Position numbers and translations under genes: made by a program
The notes under the pieces: generated by a model
What the model was told of the DNA's origin: nothing
Seen by the model: only the letters and a program-made list of their open reading frames with translations
Databases searched by the model: none
NCBI GenBank assembly: GCA_012064415.1
Contig: SSNU01000208.1
Coordinates: forward strand, 835,725-899,724
DNA from: Gyrodactylus bullatarudis
Taxonomy: Eukaryota > Platyhelminthes > Monogenea > Gyrodactylidea > Gyrodactylidae
Reading direction: 5' to 3'
Length of the DNA: 64,000 nucleotides
Shown: piece after piece, positions 22,723 to 34,200 of the stretch
How positions within the stretch are numbered: position 1 is the first letter of the stretch
Layout of the letters: each line of letters starts with the position of its first letter

Positions 22723-22821
22723 AGTTATAAATTTTCGATTATTTTCAACTCGTGTAAATAGTAAAACAAGAAATTTGACTTTGGAAATAAATATTGAAAG
22801 ACTTTAATTACAGTCACACTT
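22723..22821. promoter_or_regulatory. Divergent promoter PRPF3 / COA4-a
   Basis: Ninety-nine bp separate the two ATGs, the same distance as in the LIN37/mL54 pair. A 3' splice-like ttaattacag ends 11 nt before the COA4-a ATG. Confidence 0.5.
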
Positions 22822-23016
22822 ATGAATCATGCCTATCATCCGAGTGAACTAGACGAGAATCATCCCATAAATGTAATGATCAAAAGGTCAGGATGTTATG
22901 ATCAACATGTAGCTACTTTAGAGTGTTTTTACAAATATCACGACTGGACTAAATGTCGCAAGGAGCTACATGATTTTAAATCTTGCATGGATAAAAAAAA
23001 AGAAAAAGACAATTAA
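22822..23016 (+). CDS. COA4: COA4-like twin CX9C protein, copy a
   Basis: A 64-aa protein with a perfect twin CX9C motif: Cys25-x9-Cys35 and Cys45-x9-Cys55, each pair bridging two helices in the CHCH fold. COA4/CHCHD8 is imported into the mitochondrial intermembrane space by the MIA40 relay and assists cytochrome c oxidase assembly. The phrase GCYDQHVATLECFYKYHDWTKC fits COA4 better than other CHCH families. Human COA4 is about 87 aa; the difference is in the N-terminal extension. The ATG follows a possible acceptor (attacag) by 11 nt. A poly(A) signal lies at 23151-23156, and a paralogue follows 252 bp after the stop. Confidence 0.85.
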   Translation: MNHAYHPSELDENHPINVMIKRSGCYDQHVATLECFYKYHDWTKCRKELHDFKSCMDKKKEKDN

Positions 23017-23150
23017 ATCATTTCTCTTGAGTCTAGACTGTCACAGCTCCAGAGTAAATAAGTACCAAGTTAATCTAAAGAATTTCCAATCCAGCCAAAA
23101 TGCTCTTTTGAATTCTAGAATTAACCTGATAGATTTATCACTTTTTACAA

Positions 23151-23156
23151 AATAAA
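23151..23156 (+). terminator. Poly(A) signal of COA4-a
   Basis: AATAAA, about 135 nt past the stop and about 100 nt before the acceptor that precedes COA4-b. Confidence 0.5.
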
Positions 23157-23268
23157 AGTGAATATATACCTATTTATACTCTAAATGAATCGATCTTTTG
23201 ACCTCACTCAAATGTGCAAATGTGTTTTTTTCTAAAAATATTTTTCTACCAACAGAATCTAGAATCTA

Positions 23269-23466
23269 ATGAATCATAATTTTAATCCTGATTTATATGA
23301 CGATGATGATCCGACCAACCAAATGATAAAAAAAACTGGATGTTATGATCACCACTTGGCTACACTGGAATGTTACTATGAACATCATGATTGGAGAAAG
23401 TGTTCCCAGGTCGTGAAGGAATTCAGAGAATGTATGAAAAATTATCAAAAAAAGCTTGACAAGTGA
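23269..23466 (+). CDS. COA4-like twin CX9C protein, copy b
   Basis: A 65-aa tandem paralogue of the gene just upstream, with Cys at the same positions (25, 35, 45, 55) and the same opening MNH plus acidic N-terminus. The second helix differs (SQVVKEFRE versus RKELHDFKS), so the duplication is not recent. A strong acceptor (ctaccaacag) ends 14 nt before the ATG. AATAAA lies at 23477-23482, only 10 nt beyond the stop. Function is presumed to be the same intermembrane-space role, or a diverged one. Confidence 0.83.
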   Translation: MNHNFNPDLYDDDDPTNQMIKKTGCYDHHLATLECYYEHHDWRKCSQVVKEFRECMKNYQKKLDK

Positions 23467-23675
23467 AAACTCTTGAAATAAACTCTATTTGCCATATTTT
23501 TTGAATTAAAGTTTTACATATAATAAAATTTCCAAGGAAATAATAGAGCCTCACTCAGAAGAGGATTGCTAGACTCTAGCAGCTAGAGTCAGTGAAAAAA
23601 TGAAAGATCTGAATTCTGGCGATGATATGATTCACGTAATTTATCTAAAACGTCCGAAAATCCGCTTAAAATCAT

Positions 23676-24988
23676 ATTTGTAGATATATAAGAAAAGAAT
23701 TTTTATTCACTAAATGTACATTTCTTTATGGTTCATCAGTAGTGACACATAAATAATGATAAAAGTTTAAAGTNNNNNNNNNNNNNNNNNNNNNNNNNNN
23801 NNNNNNNNNNNNNNNNNNNNNNNNNNNNNNNNNNNNNNNNNNNNNNNNNNNNNNNNNNNNNNNNNNNNNNNNNNNNNNNNNNNNNNNNNNNNNNNNNNNN
23901 NNNNNNNNNNNNNNNNNNNNNNNNNNNNNNNNNNNNNNNNNNNNNNNNNNNNNNNNNNNNNNNNNNNNNNNNNNNNNNNNNNNNNNNNNNNNNNNNNNNN
24001 NNNNNNNNNNNNNNNNNNNNNNNNNNNNNNNNNNNNNNNNNNNNNNNNNNNNNNNNNNNNNNNNNNNNNNNNNNNNNNNNNNNNNNNNNNNNNNNNNNNN
24101 NNNNNNNNNNNNNNNNNNNNNNNNNNNNNNNNNNNNNNNNNNNNNNNNNNNNNNNNNNNNNNNNNNNNNNNNNNNNNNNNNNNNNNNNNNNNNNNNNNNN
24201 NNNNNNNNNNNNNNNNNNNNNNNNNNNNNNNNNNNNNNNNNNNNNNNNNNNNNNNNNNNNNNNNNNNNNNNNNNNNNNNNNNNNNNNNNNNNNNNNNNNN
24301 NNNNNNNNNNNNNNNNNNNNNNNNNNNNNNNNNNNNNNNNNNNNNNNNNNNNNNNNNNNNNNNNNNNNNNNNNNNNNNNNNNNNNNNNNNNNNNNNNNNN
24401 NNNNNNNNNNNNNNNNNNNNNNNNNNNNNNNNNNNNNNNNNNNNNNNNNNNNNNNNNNNNNNNNNNNNNNNNNNNNNNNNNNNNNNNNNNNNNNNNNNNN
24501 NNNNNNNNNNNNNNNNNNNNNNNNNNNNNNNNNNNNNNNNNNNNNNNNNNNNNNNNNNNNNNNNNNNNNNNNNNNNNNNNNNNNNNNNNNNNNNNNNNNN
24601 NNNNNNNNNNNNNNNNNNNNNNNNNNNNNNNNNNNNNNNNNNNNNNNNNNNNNNNNNNNNNNNNNNNNNNNNNNNNNNNNNNNNNNNNNNNNNNNNNNNN
24701 NNNNNNNNNNNNNNNNNNNNNNNNNNNNNNNNNNNNNNNNNNATTACCCTGGCCTATGTGAGCTTTTTCACTTTTCTCTTCACTGTTGCTATTTATTGAA
24801 GAGTTTTGGTGTTTTTTAGCTTACATTTATTCTAATTTTCTTCAACTTTTACTATTTCTTTCAAAAATTGTAAAATATTATTTTCAATGAACTTTAAACT
24901 TTTATCATTATTTATGAGTCACTACTGATGAACCATAAAGAAATGTACATTTAGTGAATAAAAATTCTTTTCTTATATATCTACAAAT
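23676..24988. repeat. Inverted repeat spanning an assembly gap
   Basis: The 98 bases left of the gap (23676-23773, starting atttgtagatatataagaaa) recur inverted at about 24888-24988 with only a few mismatches. The visible right side is longer (from 24743), and its innermost part matches 33190-33295. A foldback element or a palindromic misassembly would both give this. Confidence 0.7.
23774..24742. other. Assembly gap (Ns)
   Basis: 969 unknown bases; the true length may differ. The surrounding 23467-25259 interval contains no recognisable gene. Confidence 0.99.
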
Positions 24989-25259
24989 CTGAATTCTATT
25001 CTAATTTATTCAACGAATCTTAATCTTAAATTAATTTTCATTCACTAATCATTGATTAGTAATCAAGCACTTTTTATCATTATATACTATATTAGGGAAT
25101 TAATTTTATATGATGACTTTTGAAGCATTCAATAATAGATTATTACGAGATATCATTAGATTGAAACAAACAACTTTTGGTATAACTAGATTTTGTTTTT
25201 CTGATAATTCTAGTTAAATAAATTTTATTTTTAAATAGTAAAATAAATTCTTTATACGA

Positions 25260-28200
25260 ATGCTATCAGATGAATATGATCTGAAAACCTTCATTAGGGA
25301 TAAACATTTGGAATTATTGCAAAATTTACTCATCGATGATATATTTGATGTGTTATATTCTGTTTCTTGTCTAAGTCTAGACGAAATTGATGAAATTAAA
25401 TCTGAGAAAACTCGTAAAACCATTGTTTCAAAATTCCTTCGAATTATTAGTTACAAAGACTCAAAGAAAATTGAACAATTTCTCATCGCTCTTCAAGAAA
25501 CTCAGGAATACCTGTTCACCTCATTGATTAATGACCTTCACAATGATAAATATCGGTAACTTTTATTGTAAATAATTTCCTAGTTTCAACTCTGAAAAAC
25601 ACTCGAATGATCATAGTTTTCTCAATGATATCTTTCAAATGAAATTCATCAAATCTGACTTGAACTCTTTTCTCCTCGTCAAGGACGGCGTTCTTAGATT
25701 GTTGAACTCAGAAAAATCAAATCTTTGGTACTTTGTCTATGGTCCAGGGGGTGTTGGTAAATCCTATTCGGTACTCAGTCTCTTTAAGGATCAAGATGTT
25801 CTTAATCTCATTAGTTCAGTTATTTGGATTGATTGTTATTCAATTCCTTGTTCAAAGTCTCTCCTAGGTGTTATTATCCATAATATATCCAACAAGATGG
25901 AAATGCTTAAACATTTAAATTTGATCCCGGGCGATCATGAAGGCTCTACTCGAATGCTCCCACAGGATCACATTGAATCACTCATTAACAATCTAAGTTA
26001 CAGTACCAAAATATACCAAAGTTATCTTAATCAGTTATTTCCAAAGAAAGTTGTGAGTTCCTCTGTCTCATTCAATTGTTATAATTTTTAAAGTCATACC
26101 ACTAGAGACGATCCTTTAAGAAATGCACATTTGGTGCTAATACATCTTTTACTTTGATTTTAAAGGTGATCTAATATTTTTACAGAAAGATAGCTTGATT
26201 ATCATACTAGACAATTTGTCTGATCCCTTGATGAATCGCCAATTAAATGGGATTCCTGTCAAGTTCATAGTAACCTCGAGATTTACCCATCTTCACAAAT
26301 ACTGCCTGAATAGCTTCCAGCATCATCTAAGACCTCAGAATCAAAAGAATTCATTCAAATTAATCAACAAACTCTGTCAGGAATATGAGATTACCCTAGC
26401 CAAAACATCGGCAAGAAAGAAAATTTTCAAATTGTCCTACGGTTATCCCCTACTCATAACTGGCCTTGTCATGAATTATAACGGAGGTAAAATATTCGAT
26501 AGGGATCATGTCAACTTGAATCTCTTTTCCTCTGAGCTCTACCATGAAAAGACCATCCAGGAACTGATAGATTCCTCTCTCAACCATCTGAGTCAGAGGA
26601 CACGGGAATGCTTCAATTCCCTTCAGATTGCCAAGGAAAATGCTGTCGTCTCTTCTCAGGTGAGTTATCCCTTGAATTTAAAATATTTTCCTCTGAAATA
26701 AATTATTAACTTTTAATTCCTCCGAAAAAAAAGTATTTTTTTCTCTCTATTTTTCAATAAAATTAGCTTATCGGCGCCCCTTCTATTTCTCTTTATGATA
26801 CCTCTTTACTTCCTCTTTAGTTATCTCTTCTCCAATATTGTACTAGCCAAGATAATAATAATATCTTTAATTACATGTGCAATTAATTAAATTCTTCCTT
26901 TGTATCTTGATATCTGAAATAGATCCTAGAGGCTTTTTTCTTATCAACAATGATGAGCTCATGTGATCCTGATAAAAGTAACACCTTCCACAGGGAAATT
27001 GAAGAGTTGTTCACCTCGAGCCTCCTCATGCCTCTGGACGAGAATAAATTTTTGATTAACCAAGTCCCCCTCATCACGGCCAGACTGGAAAGTGACCAGA
27101 CGTCTGCTCATGTCAGATTCTGCTCAATCGCCATTCAGATCATCAACCGGGACTCTCATCGGATTATTAACAATGGGAAAATGATGGAAAGCCTGGCCTA
27201 CTTTTGGGATCATTTAATGTTCAACCTTATCAGGGCCAACATGAGAAAGGAGCTCATTGATTTATGGACCAATCATTTCTTCCTCACGATTTTAATCCAG
27301 CGATTTGGACTAACCCATACAATTGGCCATTTTTTTACGTTGCGAAAAATTTTCGAATCACAGGCACAGGCAAATATCTGGGAACAGTTCACTAGATTTC
27401 TCCAGTGCTTTGCACACGAGGCCTTTGAACTGGCCAAAGAGGATAACAAGAAAATTGACCCGAGTCTAGATAAAATCATCAGGGATTCCAATGAGAGTGT
27501 AAGTCTATCGTTATAAAAGAGCTCCCTTATTACTGATAATTAGGGCAGTAACTCAGAGGGCATATTCCTCAAAAAAATGAGCAAAACTATAAATTTAAAA
27601 GTATCAAATTTATTCAAATTCTATTTGCATACAATGTAAAATAGTTTTTTTATTTTCTTGTTTGAAATTCTTATTTTTGACTAAAATATTTCATGGTTCA
27701 TTTTGATGTTTAGAGTTCCCTAGGTGGGGGAAACGAGAGGGAACCTTTCTGTTCTCAATAAGATACTTGCTTCTGTCTTTTGATGAAAGGAATGATTTTT
27801 TAACTGTCCACTTAGTCTCGTTTTCCTCTCTTTGTTTAGCGGCCCTTCCCTCTGATTATAGGTTGGATTATCGACTACTATCGACCTCTCTTTGTGACTA
27901 GATTTGTGTGATTATCTACTTTTGTCAACTTCCCATTCATTTCATTTCGATCAATTTGGTTTCAATTTGGTTAGAACTATAATAATAGGCTTCCTGGACC
28001 TTGCATATTCTAGAAGTTTGTTTTCTCTTGTTTTATGTACTTCTCTTCCTTTGAAATCTAATTTTCTTCCCATAACTTCTGTACACACAGGTTAGGCTTC
28101 AGGTTTGTAAAAAGTGATGTGGAAGAAATGTCTCTTGTATGCCACAAGATGAAACCATTTCTTGAGTTTGACCCAACGTTTTCCTTTTTCAAACGCACAA

Positions 28201-31200
28201 GTTCCTTATTGGAATGCACCAATTTCAAGTAATGAATACTTTTTATTTTACTATCCCTCAATAAAAATTCAGAGTTTATATAGAACTTGTTAAATTGCTA
28301 TTTTCTACTAATAATTACAAGAGACACTTTTATCCTTCTCTTATCTGATTTCATTGAAATATAGGATTGCTTGACATAGAAACAGGTGAATCCCCCACAT
28401 TTAATCTAGAAAATTTGTTTCACAGGGCCTTACACTGATTACTAGAGCGACCACTAAAATGGGAAATTTATAAAAGTCTATCGAGAACCTTTCTAAGCTA
28501 ATGAGAAATTTTGTTTTCGGGCCCTAATCAAGACATACTCAATCTACATTGATGGATTACCTTTTTATTCGTTAGACTCGAAGATGGTCCTTTGATATAG
28601 CAGAAGAGATCACCATGAACCAAAATCATAATAATTCAAATATAAACGGACCTCCCTCGAAATTATGGCAAGCCGGACGTCATAACAAGGATTGCTCAAA
28701 ATCTCTTAAGAATGATCAAGCATACCGAGAGAGTAATAAAAAGAATTACTTGCAATTGATTCGGGGCATGGACTTGGCCCAATTGAGTTTTTGCCTTCCG
28801 AGGGATAGTTTGATATTTCAAACCGCTCTCAGGTCGGTTGCCAATAGAAAAGCTCATCATTACTGGTATTGGTCGTAAGTGGTGATTATATTTATTATAA
28901 CGTGACTACTTTCAAGTAAATACACGCATATAAATATATATATATAGAAATAGCTTAATGAATGGTTCACAATTAATATGGGCTATCCATATTGGATCCA
29001 AGGAGATTACATCTCTCAGTCTCAATACAAAACTCATCGATGGTATTCTCAATCCATCTAGTGGATGCGACAACTTCTACATGGGAGAGAATCTCTTGAA
29101 ATTCATCCTCACAGGAACTAGTGACGGTCGAATCAACCTTGTCAACATGGAAACAGGCCATATTGTCAATTCATCCAGGAATGAAGTGAGAAAGAATTCG
29201 ATCACTACAATTGCTCAGATTCATTCAAACTATACTTGTCTCACCTGCTCGGAAAATGGTGAATTTATGTTAGTTTAATTCTAGTTACAAAGCTAAAAAT
29301 AAGCTATGCAGATTTCTTTAAGAAACAAGAGAAATTATAGTTTCCCCTCAGTCCAGGCGTTGTTTTTACCTTATTAATTATCATTCTCCGTTTCAGCTCA
29401 GTAAGGAATATAATTATAAATAATTTCATCCTTTTTTAACAAAGTTTGCAAAGTTATCTTCTTCATGTTTAGTTGCATTTCTTTTTAAAAATACAACCGA
29501 AAATTAACCAATTCTTTCAATCAAAAACCTCTCTTCATCTTGTCTCTCTTGTTCATGTTAATTCTTCGGGTAGGTCTATATTCAATAATGTAACACAATG
29601 AAAAAAAGGAATGGATAAAAATTGCATTGTAGTTGGAAACTACTAGGAACCCCAATGGATTCAAACAGCTAATTAGTTAACATCATGTAAAAGATTACAT
29701 TTTTATAGATCATTAACGAGAAAATATTATTACGGATGAATTACCCCTTACTATAAAAACACTACTACACTGAGTGATTCTTGAATGATTATTTTTTTCA
29801 ATGAATTTCATAGTAAGGTAAAAATTCATTCAAAAATTCCTGTAATTTTTAAAAATCTTTGAATAATTGATTTCGAATTCCATTAATAATTTATCAACTG
29901 AAAAAAATTAATCTCCAATCGAAATGAAAAAATTTATAAGAGAATATAAATCATTCAAGTTCGGCTTAATTCTCATTCCTTATCGATGAAATTTAATTTT
30001 TGAAAAAATAAATAACATTCTTTCTTATAGTAGTAATTTCATTCAAGCATGAATTTACAACAAGTTACAACAAATCGAGGAAAGATGAATTATTTTCTTA
30101 TTCTGTGAGATTTATTCATTTACCACTACTGTGTGTACATAGTTCTCAATGACTAAAGATACTATAGAGTAAAGATGTAAAGATACTTAATTACTCTAAC
30201 TCATTATGTTTAGCATTTATGTTCTGGAAGACAAGTATTTATCGAAATTTAAACTGAAATTAGACGATAAAATAGCTCACAGAGTAATTCACACATAAAT
30301 GGTGTGTTTTTTCAAAAAAATGAATTTCCCAATTTGGGTGATGAAAAAATATAATTTGGCACATGAAATGCGCTAAATTCCTATTCTTGTTTCATAGCGT
30401 TTCTAAAATATACTAACGAATTTAGTTTTAGATAGTAGTCGGTTTTTGTTATCTTGAAAAATAATTTCATCTATAGGAATCTATCTAATCTTGAAAAAAT
30501 AGGGTTCACAAGTTATCAACGAATGAGGAGGCCTCGGGCAACAAGTCATTCGAAGAGTCAGCTGCAGACAAGAGGAGTATCCACGAACTGTGCATTGATG
30601 CTAGCCAAAATGTGTCAAGTCCAGAGAATCTATCGTATGCCAGCTCTTATAATACGCCCAACTCTTGTCTCCAATACATGTCGAGCCCTCCTCTTGATGT
30701 TGACGACATTTCGGATGAGCCAAATGATGCTCTGACACACTTGAGCAATTCAACTGACAGCGAGGATAGCCTGGCCAAAGATGTCTTTATGAAGGAAATC
30801 TCAAAAATATCCATTATCAATGGTATCCCCATCAAGAATAAATCTATCGTAAGTCAATTTCATTCTTCAAAATCAATGAAAAAAATGACACGTGTCTGTA
30901 TATGTTACCAGATAACCATTTGAATTTACTGATCACAATCAGGTCGATAATTATGTTATAGCACTTGAGCTTAAACTGGGCTATTTTAACAATTTCACTA
31001 AAGAGTGCAATCTCAGATTCTTCTTATTGAAAAGTTATGAAGAAACTTTGATTCTGTTGCCTTCAAACATTGATATTTGATAGACTTTGACATAATGAAT
31101 CCAATGAGAATGACGATAGTTTTAATCTCAAGTCTGAATTAAACATTCAAAATTATCATTCATCCTAAACTTTCTCGAAAAAGTATCATCTGAAAATTTA

Positions 31201-34200
31201 TCTATCACACATTCTTGTCCGATTACTCACAAGAACAAATTATTAATTTTCAAAAATATTTTTTTATCTTTATGTATTCTGAAACGAAGTAATAAGGCCT
31301 AAATTTCACAATTAAAATAAAAAAATTTCATCTCTATTAATAACAAAATGATTTTTCACGTTGTAAGTGTCCTTCCAACGCACTATGAAGGAAATAGTCA
31401 TACTTTTTAATCTGCTTACTTTATAGTAGACGGTCAATTATTTTCATCGAGTTGGTCATTTCTGTATTTGACTGTAACACCAAAATGAGTGGCTTAAAAT
31501 AACAGCAAAGAGGATTCATATTTTTATGTCAAAAACGGTCAATTTATTTTATAATCACGAATCTCCATAATTTTGATCCTATCCTCATTTTTCGAAGAAT
31601 TCTGACAGTGGTCCTTCACATTGGAAGTTTATTAACACCTCTTTTCGTGACTTTGGCAAGTACGTCCTCTCGACGTGGGAGGAATCCCTGGAAACACATC
31701 ATAACGACCTCGTGTCTGACAACTTCCAGTTGGGGTTGAGACCTCCTCTACCTGACGACATGTTGCTGAGCAATGAAGAGGAAAGCAAACATGGAAATAA
31801 TGGCCCAGCAAAGGACTCGAGAATGCCATCTTTTCGAACGCATGTTCTACTCTTTCTGGTCAATTCCAAGCCAGAAGACGGTCACCTTGAGAATAATATT
31901 TCTCTCTTGTTATCAAAGGAGATTTTATTGCCAAAATTTGTTGAATACGACCATGTCCTATCATCACATCTAGACGAGGAAGAGACCCTGGTTGAAATTC
32001 ACTTTACCAACAAGACAATATGGATATTCTCCCTCGTCAAAGTTCAATGGACATTTTGTGTTGACCTGGACCAGTTATTCGAGTTGAAATGTAGCTCGGT
32101 TAGTTACAATAGCCATCAATAAAAAGCTACGATATAAGATAAGAAGTTGGGAATCTATGATTTTTACAAAAAATTTAACGACTTTTAGGAATCCTACTCA
32201 TGTCATCCACTTTTACCAATTGAAAACTTTTATTGATTTTAAAGTGGGAGTGTGGTCAAAAGTAGTTTTTCATGATCAATTTTGGTCAGATTGAATTTTT
32301 ATCAATTTCCACAACTAATTGGCTTATTTCATTATGGAATTTGAAAACTAAATATTTTTGGAAAAATGGTAATCTCTCATCTTTATTCAATTAGGTTTTT
32401 TAGGTTTATTAATTATTGTTTTTTTCTTTAGGAGAATAGTTCTGATGATAAAATGAGAGTATCCGGCTTCTTCCCCTCTGACCTGGTCCAGTGTCAAGAT
32501 AATCAATCTTGCCGAATATTCTATGCTGCTCTATTCGGAAATATTCTAGTAAGTTTCCGATTTCCCTGTCAATAATCATTACCTATTACTTGGAACACCA
32601 AATTCAAATTGAACACCTTTGAAATATTAGCCCTTCCCATCGTTCTTCAAGAAGAACACTTCACTTTGGTCAAGAGATAACTTACAAATACACTTGAAAT
32701 ACTTTTTGTTTACCTCTCATTAGAAGGGAAATTTATTAAGCTACAAGAATATGTATCAAGATTGGCATTTAACTGATGCTAGCCAAAGCTAAAAATTCAT
32801 TTTTTGAATTCCATAAAATTTTAAATTGAATCATTAATACTAGATTCTGGATCATGAATTCTTCGTCTTATGATGATCAGAAATATCAGTATCAAAATGC
32901 TTTAAATTTTCAAAATTCTGGGCTTATTTCATCATAGAATTAAAAAAAATTAATTTGTCCAAGCCTATGGCGAGAAGGATGTTGAGTTTTCATAAATATA
33001 GCTCTACATTGAAAATTACAAAGGAAATTGAGATTACTTCTTTGATAAATATCCATTCAATTTTTAATTTTCCATTTTATGCAAAAACCCTAATGACGAC
33101 AGCATAGATGTATGGGTGAAAGAAAAATTTCTAATTAACTTATATAAACCTAATCTATGTTTTCAAAAAAACTATTTCTGTAATCTTCAACTACCTTGGC
33201 CAATGTGAGCTTTTTCACTTTTATCTCCACTGTTGCTATTTATTGGAAAGTTTTGGTGTTTTTTCAGCTTGCATTTTATTCTTATTTTCTAAATTATGAA
33301 TATAAGTGGATATTTCGGACGTGTTCGAAAGACTACTTGAATTACTTATTCGTAAAAATCTCCATTCATAAATCAATCACACGCGTAATCCATTTAGTTC
33401 TGGACTATGAATCTTGACGATGATAGTCTTGACAATGCAGTATTGTTTGAGAATTCCAAGGAAATTGAAAAACTCATCTCCCTCCAGACAAAGACAGACT
33501 ATTCCCTTTCATTTGATGATCAGAAATATGGAGAGGCTTCCTGTATTGACACTAGGATCATTGATCAACTGCCAACACTCACGATGGGAACTAACTTTGG
33601 TCATATTTTTGTAAGTCTCATTTTTACTATCTTAACATACTTGTCGTGTGATAAAAAAGATACAGTGTTTAAATTTTTGATTATTTAGTTATTTTTTAAG
33701 GTAAATACTCACGTAAATTTTCTATTCTTTACAAAAACCCTCGGTATGTATGGTGAAAGAGAGCTTTTTCACTTTTTTATTTTCAAGTTATTCCTTGATA
33801 AAGAAAATGTAAACCCAAAGGTTCTAGGAATATGATAAATACTTGAAGATTCGGGCGAGACGTCTGGCTGTGGACTTTAAATACTCAAAATACCCTGGGT
33901 TCTTGGTGGTACGGCATACTCAAGAGTCTATTCTTACTACATCTATTTTTTCTCGAGTAAGAGATACTATAAGCACTAAAATTAATGGAATTTTTAAAAC
34001 TATAATACAGTAGTTTCAATTGGATTCTCAAGACATCTTCATATGTAAGTACTCCTATTAATACAAGAAATCTCTTCAAGATTGAATAAGAAAACTGATT
34101 GCGCTCTGATGATCACTGAAGTCTGTTTGTTTTGCAAACAACAGCATTAATCCTATCCCTATTCCACTTGCTCTATGACAATAGAATTTTGTAGTCTAGT

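Larger units (their letters stand above)
32549..33397 (+). other. APAF1 intron 9, repeat-bearing
   Basis: Holds a minus-strand copy of repeat A (32695-32790) and a segment at 33190-33295 (tgtgagctttttcactttt) repeated beside the assembly gap at 24743-24840. Confidence 0.55.
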
